A DNA stretch of 64,000 nucleotides, from positions 248,001 through 312,000 of the forward strand of contig NZ_FOKK01000001.1 in the NCBI RefSeq assembly GCF_900112005.1. The letters run 5' to 3'. The notes beneath the pieces are model-generated. The model was not told the DNA's origin. It was given only the letters and a program-made list of their open reading frames with translations, and did no database searches. The DNA comes from Algoriphagus aquimarinus. GTDB lineage: Bacteria > Bacteroidota > Bacteroidia > Cytophagales > Cyclobacteriaceae. Positions 9,497-18,101 of the stretch are shown here, piece by piece. The position numbers and the translations under genes are program-made. The stretch's first letter is position 1. Each line of letters begins with the position of its first letter.

Positions 9497-9548
9497 AGAA
9501 AAGCACTGGTTTTCCCATAATCGATTGAGGAAAATCAGTGCTTTTTTT
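9497..9548 (+). terminator. Rho-independent terminator after the TonB receptor
   Basis: An imperfect stem of about 16 bases (aaagcactggttttcc at 9500-9515, with ggaaaatcagtgcttt at 9529-9544; one G-T pair) is followed by a run of T. It begins about 15 bases after the receptor stop codon, so the receptor is a single-gene unit. Confidence 0.85.
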
Positions 9549-9604
9549 ACGTCATTTCAGTGTTGAGAGGTGAGACAGAAGCTTTTTGGTTTATAATTTT
9601 GAGT

Positions 9605-10099
9605 CTATTTTTTCAAATTCCCCAACCTCTCGTTTATTTCCTCCAAAGCCAGAACTGCATCTTTTTCTCTAGTGAAATCAAGCGCTAAAAACTTGGTTCC
9701 ATTGGCAATCAATACACATTTATAGATGGTGACTTCGCGCGAAAGGGTAGGGCTAATTCCATTTGGTGTATTTGTACTTCGATAACTGTGAAGAATTAAT
9801 TCAACACGTTCGATCTTCGGAAGCTTTTGCCATTCTCCTATCCTGAACCAGAGAATGCTCTGGTATTCTTTGAATTCATTTCTTCGAAAATCAATCAGAG
9901 TTCCTGAGTAAATAGAGACTATTAGCATTCCAATCACCAAAGCTCCGCCGCCAACGATCCAAATCTTTTGCGAATCTGTATTCACTTCAATAAACAATGG
10001 AACAAGTAACACAATAAGACCAGCTGCTAGAAGAATTAGCCCTAACAAGCTCGATCCATTGATTCCTGAACTTAGATTTTTGTGATTGAATTGATCCAA
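9605..10099 (-). CDS. Small two-span membrane protein of unknown function
   Basis: The 164-residue protein has two hydrophobic segments close together near the N-terminus (about 18-37 and 46-63), followed by a soluble domain of about 100 residues with several beta-strand-like stretches (IERVELILHSYR, VTIYKCVLIANG). It resembles small PH-like or DUF membrane proteins but I do not recognise the family. The frame has no ATG early enough; TTG at 10099 is the likeliest start, and the frame is bounded upstream by the stop codon of the YceI remnant. It follows the dioxygenase-YceI pair on the same strand and could be part of the same operon. Confidence 0.55.
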   Translation of the reverse strand: MDQFNHKNLSSGINGSSLLGLILLAAGLIVLLVPLFIEVNTDSQKIWIVGGGALVIGMLIVSIYSGTLIDFRRNEFKEYQSILWFRIGEWQKLPKIERVELILHSYRSTNTPNGISPTLSREVTIYKCVLIANGTKFLALDFTREKDAVLALEEINERLGNLKK

Positions 10100-10141
10100 T
10101 TGAATAAGTTTAATTGATACCTCAATAAAATAAAGAATCTC

Positions 10142-10754
10142 TCAATTACACACTATTTCTACCCTAAGTTGAATTTCTCTATCCACGAGCGTGCGATCCA
10201 CCCAACTTCCACTATAGGCAATATCCCAATCGAAGCGGTCGATTTCGATTGTTGTGACAAACCGTTTTCCATGTTCTTTAGCGGAAAATAGAATTCGTAA
10301 TTCCTTTAATCGTCAGTTCTCCGCTTATTAGTAATTCTCCGTGTTCATTCCTTTTGATTTGAACAATTCTGAATGTTGAAAAAGGATACGTATCCACATC
10401 AAAAAAATCAGCGCTTTTGAGGTGATTGGTGAGATTTCGGATGGGAATCGGGTCTGAGGCAGGAATATCTGTTACCTTGATACTCTTCATATCCACTATG
10501 ATTTCTCCTCCAGTCAATTGCCCATTTGTCTTCAATAAATAACCTGAGCGTATCTCCATTTCGCCTTCATGCTTTCCCAAGCCCATCATCTTAGTACCTT
10601 TCCAATAAATCTTCGATTCATTAAGATCAATTTCAATTGAATCAGCCTCCACATTAGAAATTGGAGCAAATATGTATTCCAAAGATTTAGAATCTGATCT
10701 TTCCGCACAGCTAAGCAACACTAGCCCACAGATGAAACCTAGCAGCTCATTCAT
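10142..10754 (-). pseudogene. YceI-family lipoprotein gene interrupted by a frameshift
   Basis: The first frame (10278-10754) begins with a lipoprotein signal (lipobox LLSC near residue 16) and runs through the YceI fold up to GELTIKGITNSI, then hits a stop. The missing C-terminus of YceI is present in the next frame, from about 10286 to a stop at 10142-10144: FVTTIEIDRFDWDIAY followed by SGSWVDRTLVDREIQLRV, which are hallmark YceI blocks. Removing one T from the run TTTT near 10282-10285, or adding two bases, restores one frame of about 204 codons. YceI proteins are periplasmic lipid/isoprenoid-binding barrels. The break may be real or a sequencing slip. The start overlaps the end of the upstream dioxygenase gene by 8 bases. 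Confidence 0.85.
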
Positions 10755-11382
10755 AATCCGGGATATTTTTACCTAAAATAAGATCGCGGCGAATGGTCCA
10801 TATCCCATTCCCTAGAATAGGATTGGTGATTCCAGATCCACCGCGATTTGGCAAATTCTTTCGCTTTTCTTGTGACAGAAGTGGATCATCTACAAACACA
10901 AATTCATCCAAATAGTAAGCTGTTTTCCCCTGTTCCTTCACAGTAATGTGAATATGTTCTGGCTCATCTCTAGTAGGGTACGCACCTGGCCGAAAAGTGT
11001 AAAAAGAATAATTTCCCTCCTTACCTGTCTTTACCCAACCACGAATAATCCCGTGCCTTTTCGCCCAGCCCGTTTCATCTCCTTTGGTCTCGTATATTCC
11101 TATCCGATTAGTTTGGTAGATGTAAATGATTACATCGGAAACGGGAGTTTCACCATCTTCTTGAAATACTTTGCCGGAGATTTTTAGTTTGGGTTCATTC
11201 TCTTCAAAACCTGGAAGTGTATCGATAGCTGACAACTTCTTCTCGCCAAACTCAACTATTGCTTCACAGCCTTCACACGTCCCACCGACGATTTGATCGG
11301 GTTTAGAGTCCAAAGACTGGCCAGTACACGAGCTGAAAACATTTATCATCGTGCAGAGCATTATAAACTTATAGTTCTTCAT
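10747..11382 (-). CDS. Intradiol ring-cleavage dioxygenase-like lipoprotein
   Basis: The 211-residue protein has a lipoprotein signal (lipobox FSSC, Cys19) and then a catechol/protocatechuate 3,4-dioxygenase beta-type core. The Fe(III) ligands of the family are all recognisable: Tyr97 (GIYETKG), Tyr135 (PGAYPTRDEP), His143 and His145 (PEHIHITV). A CEGCE motif sits between the lipobox and the catalytic domain. Such surface-anchored intradiol-like proteins are widespread in Bacteroidota; their substrate is not known and need not be a catechol. The stop codon overlaps the start of the YceI gene (ATGAATGA), which suggests translational coupling. Confidence 0.85.
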   Translation of the reverse strand: MKNYKFIMLCTMINVFSSCTGQSLDSKPDQIVGGTCEGCEAIVEFGEKKLSAIDTLPGFEENEPKLKISGKVFQEDGETPVSDVIIYIYQTNRIGIYETKGDETGWAKRHGIIRGWVKTGKEGNYSFYTFRPGAYPTRDEPEHIHITVKEQGKTAYYLDEFVFVDDPLLSQEKRKNLPNRGGSGITNPILGNGIWTIRRDLILGKNIPDYE

Positions 11383-11458
11383 TTCACAGTTTTCTCAAAA
11401 GCTGCTAAGAAGTCTTATCATCTAAAAATTGAATAGGCTAAGCTGTGGGAAATCTACC

Positions 11459-12274
11459 TCAAGACGATGGGGAACTCGAAAGCTTTTGCTTGAAGTTATC
11501 CACATAATTGCGGCTTAGACGAAGCTCCTTCTCGTCGGAAAGTAATACATCATAATCCCCATTCAGCCTGGATTTGTAGGAAACTACCTTACTGATATTG
11601 ACAATCGTAGATTTATGAATCTGTACAAATTGCTCTGGGTTCAATTTTTCTAAAATTGATTTGAGCGTAGTAGAATGTAGGTGTTTCTTTCGGCCTGAAT
11701 GAATTTCGATATAGGGAGAGGCGGCACAGATGTATATAATATCACTGCATTTGATTGCAATCTTCGTCCTGCCGGAACCCACGAGCAATTGCTCTAAAAA
11801 TTTAGCTTTTTCAATTTTATCAGGCTTCTTTTTCCTCATCAATACCAATGCAATCACTGAGTAAATCAGCAGATATTTATACAAATCTTCTAAAACTGTA
11901 AATCTAAGATTGCGGGCGAACCTAAAGGTATCCTCATAAAAACTCGCAGAAATCAAATGCACCAAGCCAGCAAAAAGTAGCATGTGGATAACAGTTGCTA
12001 CAAGAACAAAAAGTATTCTCTGCACAAAAAGATTGGGAAGCTTTTCATTTATCGAGCCCTTCTGAAAAAACCAATTCAACAGAAATGCGACAGGCAGAAT
12101 CAGTATCCAAAATGTATTGAAAAGGAAGGATTCCGACGCGTAAAAGGGATACTCATTCGATCTGGAATGCAGATAATCCTGAAAAATCGTCACCAACAAT
12201 ACCAGAACCAAGACAACGAGATACTTCAGCGTTGCCTTGATCCTTGGTTTCTTTTGTTGATGCTTTGCATTCAT
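11459..12274 (-). CDS. Membrane-bound LytTR-type transcription regulator
   Basis: The 271-residue protein combines four predicted membrane segments (about 17-33, 52-70, 86-108, 131-146) with a C-terminal LytTR DNA-binding domain (about 170-265; IEIHSGRKKHLHSTTLKSIL, FVQIHKSTIVNISKV, LSRNYVDNFKQKL). There is no receiver domain, so it is not a classical response regulator. In this type the membrane part presumably senses a signal directly or recruits a partner. It precedes the intradiol dioxygenase-YceI genes with a gap of about 75 bases on the same strand, so those genes may be its targets or operon partners. This last point is inference from position. Confidence 0.85.
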   Translation of the reverse strand: MNAKHQQKKPRIKATLKYLVVLVLVLLVTIFQDYLHSRSNEYPFYASESFLFNTFWILILPVAFLLNWFFQKGSINEKLPNLFVQRILFVLVATVIHMLLFAGLVHLISASFYEDTFRFARNLRFTVLEDLYKYLLIYSVIALVLMRKKKPDKIEKAKFLEQLLVGSGRTKIAIKCSDIIYICAASPYIEIHSGRKKHLHSTTLKSILEKLNPEQFVQIHKSTIVNISKVVSYKSRLNGDYDVLLSDEKELRLSRNYVDNFKQKLSSSPSS

Positions 12275-12487
12275 TTTCTCTATGATTTTGAAGTGAGCAG
12301 TGCAAATAGCTTTTCATTCACGTAGTAATTCCCAGTGCTATAGTTTCTATACATATCAAAGCACATATGTAAAGATTTCTCAATTTTCTTTACATAGGGT
12401 TAGAAAAAATGTAGGGGGGAATAAATATTCGCCCAAAATATTCAATTCATAAAAGGGCGAAAGATTTTTCACCCCAACAACAATTGA

Positions 12488-13606
12488 TCAATCCGGAAAA
12501 ACGCTCTTATCCATTCCTGGTACAATTCGAAGCGCATTCTTGTAATACAATTTTTTCAAAACCTCGTCAGAAAGACCCAAGCCGTACATTGACCAGTAAG
12601 CATGGTACTTTTTGTAGTAAGGGAAATACTCATCCTCGGTTTCCAATACTCGGAAGTAGGTGTAATACTCCTCTTTGTTGTAAGCATCCTTTCCAAACAG
12701 CACACGATCCTGATACTTTTCAAAAAACGCCTTAGCTCGTCGCGGCTGACGACCAAATTCTGCTATCACAGCACCGATTCCAAAATTCACGTTTGGATAC
12801 TTCTCCAAGTGAGCACTTGCCGCATCTAGATCATTCGCCATCCAGCCCATATGCGCATTAATAAATGTAGTCTCTGGATGCTTAGCAAAGACATCGTGTT
12901 GCTCCGCCATAATCTGCTCAAAAGGTGCTGGGTCATCCGCTCCTCGCTGTCGGTTTGGATGAGTTTTTAGCTCTAACCAACGCTCATTATTTGCATCCAT
13001 CGGCTGCCAAAACTGGGCAGGGTCAGCAGAGTGAATAATCACTGGAATTCCCAATTCACCCGCTTTCGCCCAGACAGCATCCAAATCAGGATGATTAACA
13101 GGCACCCGATTTCCTTTATTGTCCTGGACAGAAAAACCCAAACTTTTATAAATCTTCAATCCACTGGCTCCGGCGGCTACATCTTCTTCAAGTTCTTTTA
13201 CGGCTATCCTAGCCCAATTTTCATCACCAAAACCTGCAAAATTCAGATTTGTAAATACCATAAACCTCCCTGGAGCATGGGTATTAAATTCCTTCAGCAT
13301 ATCCTTGATGTATTGCTGCTGGGAATTGCTATCTCCACGCCCAAATCCTCTTCCGCTAAGGTTCACCAACACACCCATGTTGATCTCGTCCATTTCAGAG
13401 ATCAACTCATCTATCCTCTGCTTATTGACTCCCCCTTGATGGCTATGAATATCTACGAAAGGAAACTTCGCCCGCTGTACTGGATGTTCTGGTACTTTCA
13501 ATGTCGACGGTGGATTATATTCCTCAAAACTCATTTCCTGGGCAAAAGCAATATTTCCGACTATGAAAAATGTAAAAGCAATAAATAATTTGGTAGAGTG
13601 ATTCAT
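12488..13606 (-). CDS. Secreted amidohydrolase-family protein (amidohydrolase 2 type)
   Basis: The protein has 372 residues with a signal peptide (about 1-23, ending AFAQ). The TIM-barrel amidohydrolase signature starts at VDIHSH (His54, His56), continues with IHSADP on a later strand and INAHMGWM near 260, and ends with FGKDAY (Asp). These are the metal-binding positions of the amidohydrolase 2 group, which contains decarboxylases and lactonases. Export to the periplasm is unusual for the decarboxylase members and fits a hydrolase of an external compound. The substrate cannot be told. A weak hairpin (ttcgccc/gggcgaa around 12429-12460) follows the gene. Confidence 0.82.
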   Translation of the reverse strand: MNHSTKLFIAFTFFIVGNIAFAQEMSFEEYNPPSTLKVPEHPVQRAKFPFVDIHSHQGGVNKQRIDELISEMDEINMGVLVNLSGRGFGRGDSNSQQQYIKDMLKEFNTHAPGRFMVFTNLNFAGFGDENWARIAVKELEEDVAAGASGLKIYKSLGFSVQDNKGNRVPVNHPDLDAVWAKAGELGIPVIIHSADPAQFWQPMDANNERWLELKTHPNRQRGADDPAPFEQIMAEQHDVFAKHPETTFINAHMGWMANDLDAASAHLEKYPNVNFGIGAVIAEFGRQPRRAKAFFEKYQDRVLFGKDAYNKEEYYTYFRVLETEDEYFPYYKKYHAYWSMYGLGLSDEVLKKLYYKNALRIVPGMDKSVFPD

Positions 13607-13668
13607 ATGCTAATTAAATGAAAAGGTATGGCTTGCTTACGCAAAATTTTAGAGAAAAGTTAAAGCAC

Positions 13669-13696
13669 AAAAAAATCCCGAGTAAAACCCGGGATT
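13669..13696 (-). terminator. Rho-independent terminator after the M14 peptidase
   Basis: A perfect 7-base stem (aatcccg at 13674-13680 with cgggatt at 13690-13696) is followed, on the minus strand, by a run of T. It lies 10 bases after the stop codon of the peptidase gene. Confidence 0.85.
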
Positions 13697-13705
13697 CAAA
13701 TTTGT

Positions 13706-16261
13706 TTAACGAGCTGTTCCTCCATTGATCACTTGACCAAAGAAGATCGCATTCATATAGAGTTTATTTGTACCGAACCAAAAAGCTCGGAAGTTCATAT
13801 TATCTGCAAAGGCAACGATACGGCCTCTTCCTACTCCAGAAATCTGAATTACAGATCCATTCTGAATTCCCGCAAGATTAGAAGCATGAAGATATCCTGA
13901 TGCTAAAGGCTTATCGGTATAGACTAGTGGATTTGCATACGGATTTTCTGATGGCTCCATAAACAAGTTATCATTTCTAAATGTGTGAATATCTGAATTG
14001 ATGTAACCGTAGCCGATTGGATGAGTCAGATCTAAGGTTGCATTGAAGATAGCACCACCAGTCACTTTGGCACCTCTAGCATTATCATAGTCTGCATAGC
14101 TTTTTTGCAGTCCTGCTTCTGGAGCACCACTTTCACGGAATTTGAAGTTTCCTACTTCATTCTGAGAAAGGAATTGAATCGCTCCACCTTTCGCAAGTAG
14201 TGTTCCTCCACCTGAAATCCATGATTTGAGTGTAGCTGCACCTGATTTTCCAAGACTACTATATCTACCATCTGGCATTAGAATCACGTTGTATCTATCA
14301 AGCGTACTACCGCCGATCCTATCCATTGGAAGCAAAGTAATAGGCATCTCATAGCGCTGATCGAGTAAGTGCCAAATCTCCCCAGCCTCATAACTATCTA
14401 CTCCACCTTCTACTAAAAGTGCTATCTCTGGCTTATCCAACGTAACAATACTTGGTGAACCCACATTCATCCCAGCAGTATAACCTGTCGTCAAACCATA
14501 GATATCTACCGTGGACTCTTTGGCAATTTCGGATAGCTTAGTATAAAAAGCCTGATCATCTAGGCCTGTTTCTCCTTTGCCAATAAGCAAAGTACCACGT
14601 CCAAACTTTTTACTATCTGCAGTAGTGAATTCTCCAGTAGCTACTCTTACCTGAAACCCAGCATTCATCAATTTGTATGCGGCTTTCGGAGCATAATAAT
14701 CCGTCCATTCCATTGCATACTGGTAAGCTCCTGCATTCCCTATTACTTTTCCTGGAGCCAAAGCGATAGAACTTTTAGTGATTTCATTTACACTTGCAAG
14801 ATTCAAAATCTGACTATTCAATGCCATGTAGTCCAAGTTGAAAGCCATCGGGTACGTCCAGGCTGAAATGTCATAGAACAAGCTGTCTTTAAATGTATTT
14901 CTTGTTTCAAACATCGCCTTGATTAGTCTGTACTGAGGTTGATCTGCCGGTACTATGTAGGAATTTTCCTTCTGAAATTCTTTTCCGTTCACGGAGATAT
15001 CATCATTCAGACTAAAAACTTTGATGTCATGCTGCAGGATCAAATCTGCTAAATGATAGCTACGTGCATCGTCGTCCCTACTTCCAAAAATGTAGGCTTT
15101 GTTCACATCAGAGTCTACTTCCTTTTGAATATCCTTGTAGAAATCCTTCATGAATTGATTCAACTCCTGACGCATTTCCTTAGCAGCTTGAAAGGAGGAA
15201 AGATTAGCGGTGAATTGATTTCTAATGGTAAAAGGAAAGCTGAGCATTCCGTTCACACTTTCTTGCAGGTGACCTCTAGAGCTAGCTTGCTCAAATAAAA
15301 TTCCAATAGAGCCCTGAACATCTGGATAGGTGGAGCCTTTTCCATAATAGTAATCATCGTAGCTCTCCTGATTGAAATAAAGTGAACCAATTTGATCTAG
15401 AGCTTTTGCATGATATTTTCCGATTTTCTCAGTCAACTCAAAGTTTTTGGCAGGAGTAAGCGGGTGCATACGCGCCGGAACTCCTGGCTGGAAGAAAAAT
15501 GTGCTGTTGGTTCCCATCTCATGAAAATCCAGATGAATGTTTGGAAGCCATTCTTGAAACACACGCACTCTATTTCTAGACTCAGGATGTTGTACTGGAA
15601 GCCAATCTCTATTCAAATCAAACCAATAGTGATTCGTTCTTCCACGTGGCCAGGCTTCGTTAAATTCTGCATTGTTCGGATCACCGTTCATGTTGTACGA
15701 CTTATGGGTATTTACCCAAGAAGCGAAGCGATTGAGTCCATCAGGATTAATCGCTGGATCAAGTAGTAAGACCATATTGTCTAAATCTCCTGCGATTTCC
15801 TTTGCTGCCGCAAAATGGTAGGCTGCCAAAAGAGAAGCATTCGCTCCACTAGGCTCATTTCCATGAACCGAATAGCCCATAAACATCACAATCGGCATTT
15901 TTGAAATATCCACCGATGCTCCAGCGTCTCTTAGTTTTTTCCGATCTGCCTTGATCTGATCGATCTTGGCAAGATTAGCCGGGGAAGTAATCGTCAAAAG
16001 AACCTGAGGTCTTTTCTCGTAAGTTCTGCCAGTTTCTTCGAAAGTCACACGATCTGAAGCATCAGCTACCGCCTTCATATACATCACTAATTGGTCATGA
16101 CTCACATGCCATTCACCCACTTCATAACCCAAAACTTCCTTTGGGGTCGGGATAGATTGATCGTATGTATATCCGGTGGGCAAATAATAGCTTAGATCGA
16201 CTTGAGCATAGGTAGCGAGCGCAAAAAAGGATAAAAGCAGCGAAAGCAGACTTTTTTTCAT
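13706..16261 (-). CDS. Secreted M14-family zinc carboxypeptidase
   Basis: The protein has 851 residues with a signal peptide (about 1-20). The M14 catalytic domain carries the zinc site HGNE (His133, Glu136) and LDFHEMG (His246), plus PAINPDGLNRFA (about 168-179), where substrate-binding residues lie. Downstream, about 600-750, is a glutamine-amidotransferase-like region (ILMPDGRYSSL, TLLAKGGAIQFL) often fused to this peptidase group in Bacteroidota. The protein should act in the periplasm or outside the cell on peptides or cell-wall peptides. It is a single-gene unit with its own terminator. Confidence 0.9.
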   Translation of the reverse strand: MKKSLLSLLLSFFALATYAQVDLSYYLPTGYTYDQSIPTPKEVLGYEVGEWHVSHDQLVMYMKAVADASDRVTFEETGRTYEKRPQVLLTITSPANLAKIDQIKADRKKLRDAGASVDISKMPIVMFMGYSVHGNEPSGANASLLAAYHFAAAKEIAGDLDNMVLLLDPAINPDGLNRFASWVNTHKSYNMNGDPNNAEFNEAWPRGRTNHYWFDLNRDWLPVQHPESRNRVRVFQEWLPNIHLDFHEMGTNSTFFFQPGVPARMHPLTPAKNFELTEKIGKYHAKALDQIGSLYFNQESYDDYYYGKGSTYPDVQGSIGILFEQASSRGHLQESVNGMLSFPFTIRNQFTANLSSFQAAKEMRQELNQFMKDFYKDIQKEVDSDVNKAYIFGSRDDDARSYHLADLILQHDIKVFSLNDDISVNGKEFQKENSYIVPADQPQYRLIKAMFETRNTFKDSLFYDISAWTYPMAFNLDYMALNSQILNLASVNEITKSSIALAPGKVIGNAGAYQYAMEWTDYYAPKAAYKLMNAGFQVRVATGEFTTADSKKFGRGTLLIGKGETGLDDQAFYTKLSEIAKESTVDIYGLTTGYTAGMNVGSPSIVTLDKPEIALLVEGGVDSYEAGEIWHLLDQRYEMPITLLPMDRIGGSTLDRYNVILMPDGRYSSLGKSGAATLKSWISGGGTLLAKGGAIQFLSQNEVGNFKFRESGAPEAGLQKSYADYDNARGAKVTGGAIFNATLDLTHPIGYGYINSDIHTFRNDNLFMEPSENPYANPLVYTDKPLASGYLHASNLAGIQNGSVIQISGVGRGRIVAFADNMNFRAFWFGTNKLYMNAIFFGQVINGGTAR

Positions 16262-16355
16262 AGAGATTGGTGGTTTAACTTTTAGCTAAATTCATACTTT
16301 AGTTCCTTAAAAAAAGCTATTTTGGTTCAATGGTTAAAATAATTGAAGAAAACAC

Positions 16356-16610
16356 ATGAATTTAATAGCTCCTGGCGAAGGCCTACTGTTTTGGCAAATT
16401 TCATTCCTTTTTTGCCTTATTTATCTAGGATTTTGGGCTTATGCCCTTTTTGACGCTTTACGTTCTGAATTTAGAGCCGCTCACAGCAAGTTATTATGGG
16501 TGCTTGCTATTCTCTTTGCTCCACTCATTGGTACATTTCTTTATTTGTCTATGGCTAGAAGTATCAGAAAAGACAAACGTAATTTCAATCCCTCTTTTTC
16601 AAAAAAATAA
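16356..16610 (+). CDS. PLDc_N-type small membrane protein, first of three
   Basis: The 84-residue protein has two membrane segments (about 12-31 and 44-64) separated by the short acidic/basic loop DALRSEFRAAHSKLLW. This arrangement, with a first helix ending in a D..RSEF element and a second ending in a basic tail, matches the phospholipase D-nuclease N-terminal (PLDc_N) family, here without any nuclease part. Two similar genes follow directly. Proteins of this shape occur as immunity-like or membrane-stress factors in other bacteria, but no function can be claimed. Confidence 0.75.
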   Translation: MNLIAPGEGLLFWQISFLFCLIYLGFWAYALFDALRSEFRAAHSKLLWVLAILFAPLIGTFLYLSMARSIRKDKRNFNPSFSKK

Positions 16611-16633
16611 CATAACTCCTTACTAATTACTCA

Positions 16634-16867
16634 ATGACACTTTCTTTTATTCAAAATATGGGCGGCGGCTTTATGATCATCTTTCTTCTTTTTGGAATAC
16701 TCTATGCTATTCTTTGGGTTTACTGTTTGGTAGATATTCTGCGCTCGGAATTCAAAGATCCTAACATGAAAATCATCTGGATCGTAATTCTGCTATTTGC
16801 TCAAGGTATAGGCCCTTTGGTTTACTTGGCGATGGGCAAAAGCACCAAAACCACAAATTACTCTTGA
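16634..16867 (+). CDS. PLDc_N-type small membrane protein, second of three
   Basis: The 77-residue protein repeats the pattern of the gene before it: helix 1 (about 11-30), the loop VDILRSEFKDPNMKIIW, helix 2 (about 46-66; LLFAQGIGPLVYLAMG) and a short basic tail. The gap to the preceding gene is 23 bases and to the next only 1 base, so the three are almost certainly co-transcribed. Conservation is strongest in the RSEF loop and in the P/G-L-x-Y-L-x-x-G segment at the end of helix 2. Confidence 0.75.
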   Translation: MTLSFIQNMGGGFMIIFLLFGILYAILWVYCLVDILRSEFKDPNMKIIWIVILLFAQGIGPLVYLAMGKSTKTTNYS

Positions 16868-16868
16868 T

Positions 16869-17042
16869 ATGTTCGGACTTGGGATAATAGGATTGGCTAT
16901 TTACGCATTCACTATTTACGACGTGATCATGAGTAATTTTGCCAAACAAAACGATAAATTGATCTGGATTATTATTGTAGTCATGGTTCCCCTTGTCGGC
17001 GCTGTACTTTGGTTTTTGATCGGTAGGGGAAAGAGGATTTGA
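16869..17042 (+). CDS. PLDc_N-type mini membrane protein, third of three (57 residues)
   Basis: An ATG at 16869, one base after the stop of the preceding gene, opens 57 codons ending in TGA at 17040-17042. The product has helix 1 (GLGIIGLAIYAFTIYDVIM), a loop with KQNDKLIWI, and helix 2 (IVVMVPLVGAVLWFLIG) with the basic tail RGKRI. It is a shortened version of the two upstream proteins, and shares the K-L-I-W-I-I step and the P-L-V/I-G motif. Its position and similarity are good evidence that it is translated despite its size. Confidence 0.7.
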   Translation: MFGLGIIGLAIYAFTIYDVIMSNFAKQNDKLIWIIIVVMVPLVGAVLWFLIGRGKRI

Positions 17043-17122
17043 AGTGAAAATTTGAAGTCAAAACTCAAAAGATCAGTTGAAAGAAGCCTCTTTAGTTCAT
17101 TGCCCTAAGGCCAACCAAATTC

Positions 17123-17404
17123 ATGAGAAGTCTATTTTTATTTTATAAACAAATTCACAGTTTCAATATCCCATTTTCACTTGCAATTGCTGCATTGGCT
17201 TATTCTCAAGGGGGTAGTTTTGACATTTATTTTTTCCTTACGCTATTAACCCTCGGCTATATGCTCTCTCTGTACTTTTTTGAAGTAAGGTATTCGAATC
17301 AATACTTTTTCTATTACAATCTAGGCTTAGGAAAAGTTAAGTTATTTAGCTTTTGCTTCGGAATAAATGCAGTGATTGCTTTGCTCTATTTCCTTCTTTT
17401 TTAA
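17123..17404 (+). CDS. Small membrane protein, probable partner of the following ABC ATPase
   Basis: The 93-residue protein has three hydrophobic segments (about 13-28, 33-53 and 73-92) and basic residues at the N-terminus. I do not recognise the family. Its stop codon (17402-17404) abuts the start of the ABC ATPase gene, which indicates tight co-expression. It is most simply read as an unusually small membrane component, or accessory, of that ABC system. Three spans are too few for a classical transporter half unless it oligomerises. Confidence 0.6.
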   Translation: MRSLFLFYKQIHSFNIPFSLAIAALAYSQGGSFDIYFFLTLLTLGYMLSLYFFEVRYSNQYFFYYNLGLGKVKLFSFCFGINAVIALLYFLLF

Positions 17405-18079
17405 ATGATTATGGCGGAGCATATTTTAGAAGCTGACAGCATAATCAAGGGTTTTGGTCACAAAAATATACTTACAGATATCTATCTGAAATGCACGACA
17501 GGAGAGGTTTTGGGCATCTTAGGAAGAAACGGAACAGGCAAATCCACACTACTTCAAATTATCTTTGGATCACTAGAGACAGAGAATAAAAGTATCAGGA
17601 TAGATGGCCAATTCTATGCAAAACCTTTTACTTCTCGTGATAAAATCGCCTATCTACCTCAAGGTAGTTTTCTACCAAGCAACCTCACCGTTGCTTCAGT
17701 CATTCGGACATTTCTATCGTCAGAAATCAGCAAAAAAACAGTTGCTGAGAATGCACGAATTCAACCTCTTCTTAATAAAAAAGTCCATTCATTATCTGGA
17801 GGTGAAAAGCGGTACTTTGAAGTGCTTTTGATACTCAATCTTCCAACTTTATTTGCCCTACTAGATGAACCTTTTGCACAGATAGAACCGCTCTACAGAA
17901 CTGATATTAAAACCCTGATCACCTCATATAAGAAAGATAAAGGCATAATCCTTTCTGATCATGACTATGTCAATCTGATGGATGTGAGTGACAAAACGCT
18001 GCTTTTAACTGGTGGAACACTTAAACTAATAGTGGGTAGGAAACAACTAATTGACTACAATTACCTACCTCCGGAATAA
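17405..18079 (+). CDS. ABC transporter ATP-binding protein
   Basis: The 224-residue protein is a complete ABC ATPase domain: Walker A GRNGTGKS (41-48), signature LSGGEK (130-135), Walker B ending ALLDEP (151-156) and the H-loop SDHDY (184-188). There is no fused membrane domain. The only membrane protein nearby is the 93-residue product directly before it; three more mini membrane proteins lie upstream. Small ABC ATPases of this kind often serve export or self-protection against peptides, but substrate and direction are unknown. The gene converges on a TIGR01777 gene with a gap of 22 bases. Confidence 0.9.
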   Translation: MIMAEHILEADSIIKGFGHKNILTDIYLKCTTGEVLGILGRNGTGKSTLLQIIFGSLETENKSIRIDGQFYAKPFTSRDKIAYLPQGSFLPSNLTVASVIRTFLSSEISKKTVAENARIQPLLNKKVHSLSGGEKRYFEVLLILNLPTLFALLDEPFAQIEPLYRTDIKTLITSYKKDKGIILSDHDYVNLMDVSDKTLLLTGGTLKLIVGRKQLIDYNYLPPE

Positions 18080-18101
18080 CATCGTGGTTGGCAAAGTCCT
18101 T

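Noticed and set aside
12429..12460. Hairpin after the amidohydrolase as a terminator
   Set aside because: A 7-base stem with a loop of about 20 bases and no clear T run is too weak to annotate.
13031..13588. 185-codon open frame on the plus strand
   Set aside because: It lies completely antisense to the secreted amidohydrolase, whose motifs are unmistakable; its own translation has no family features.
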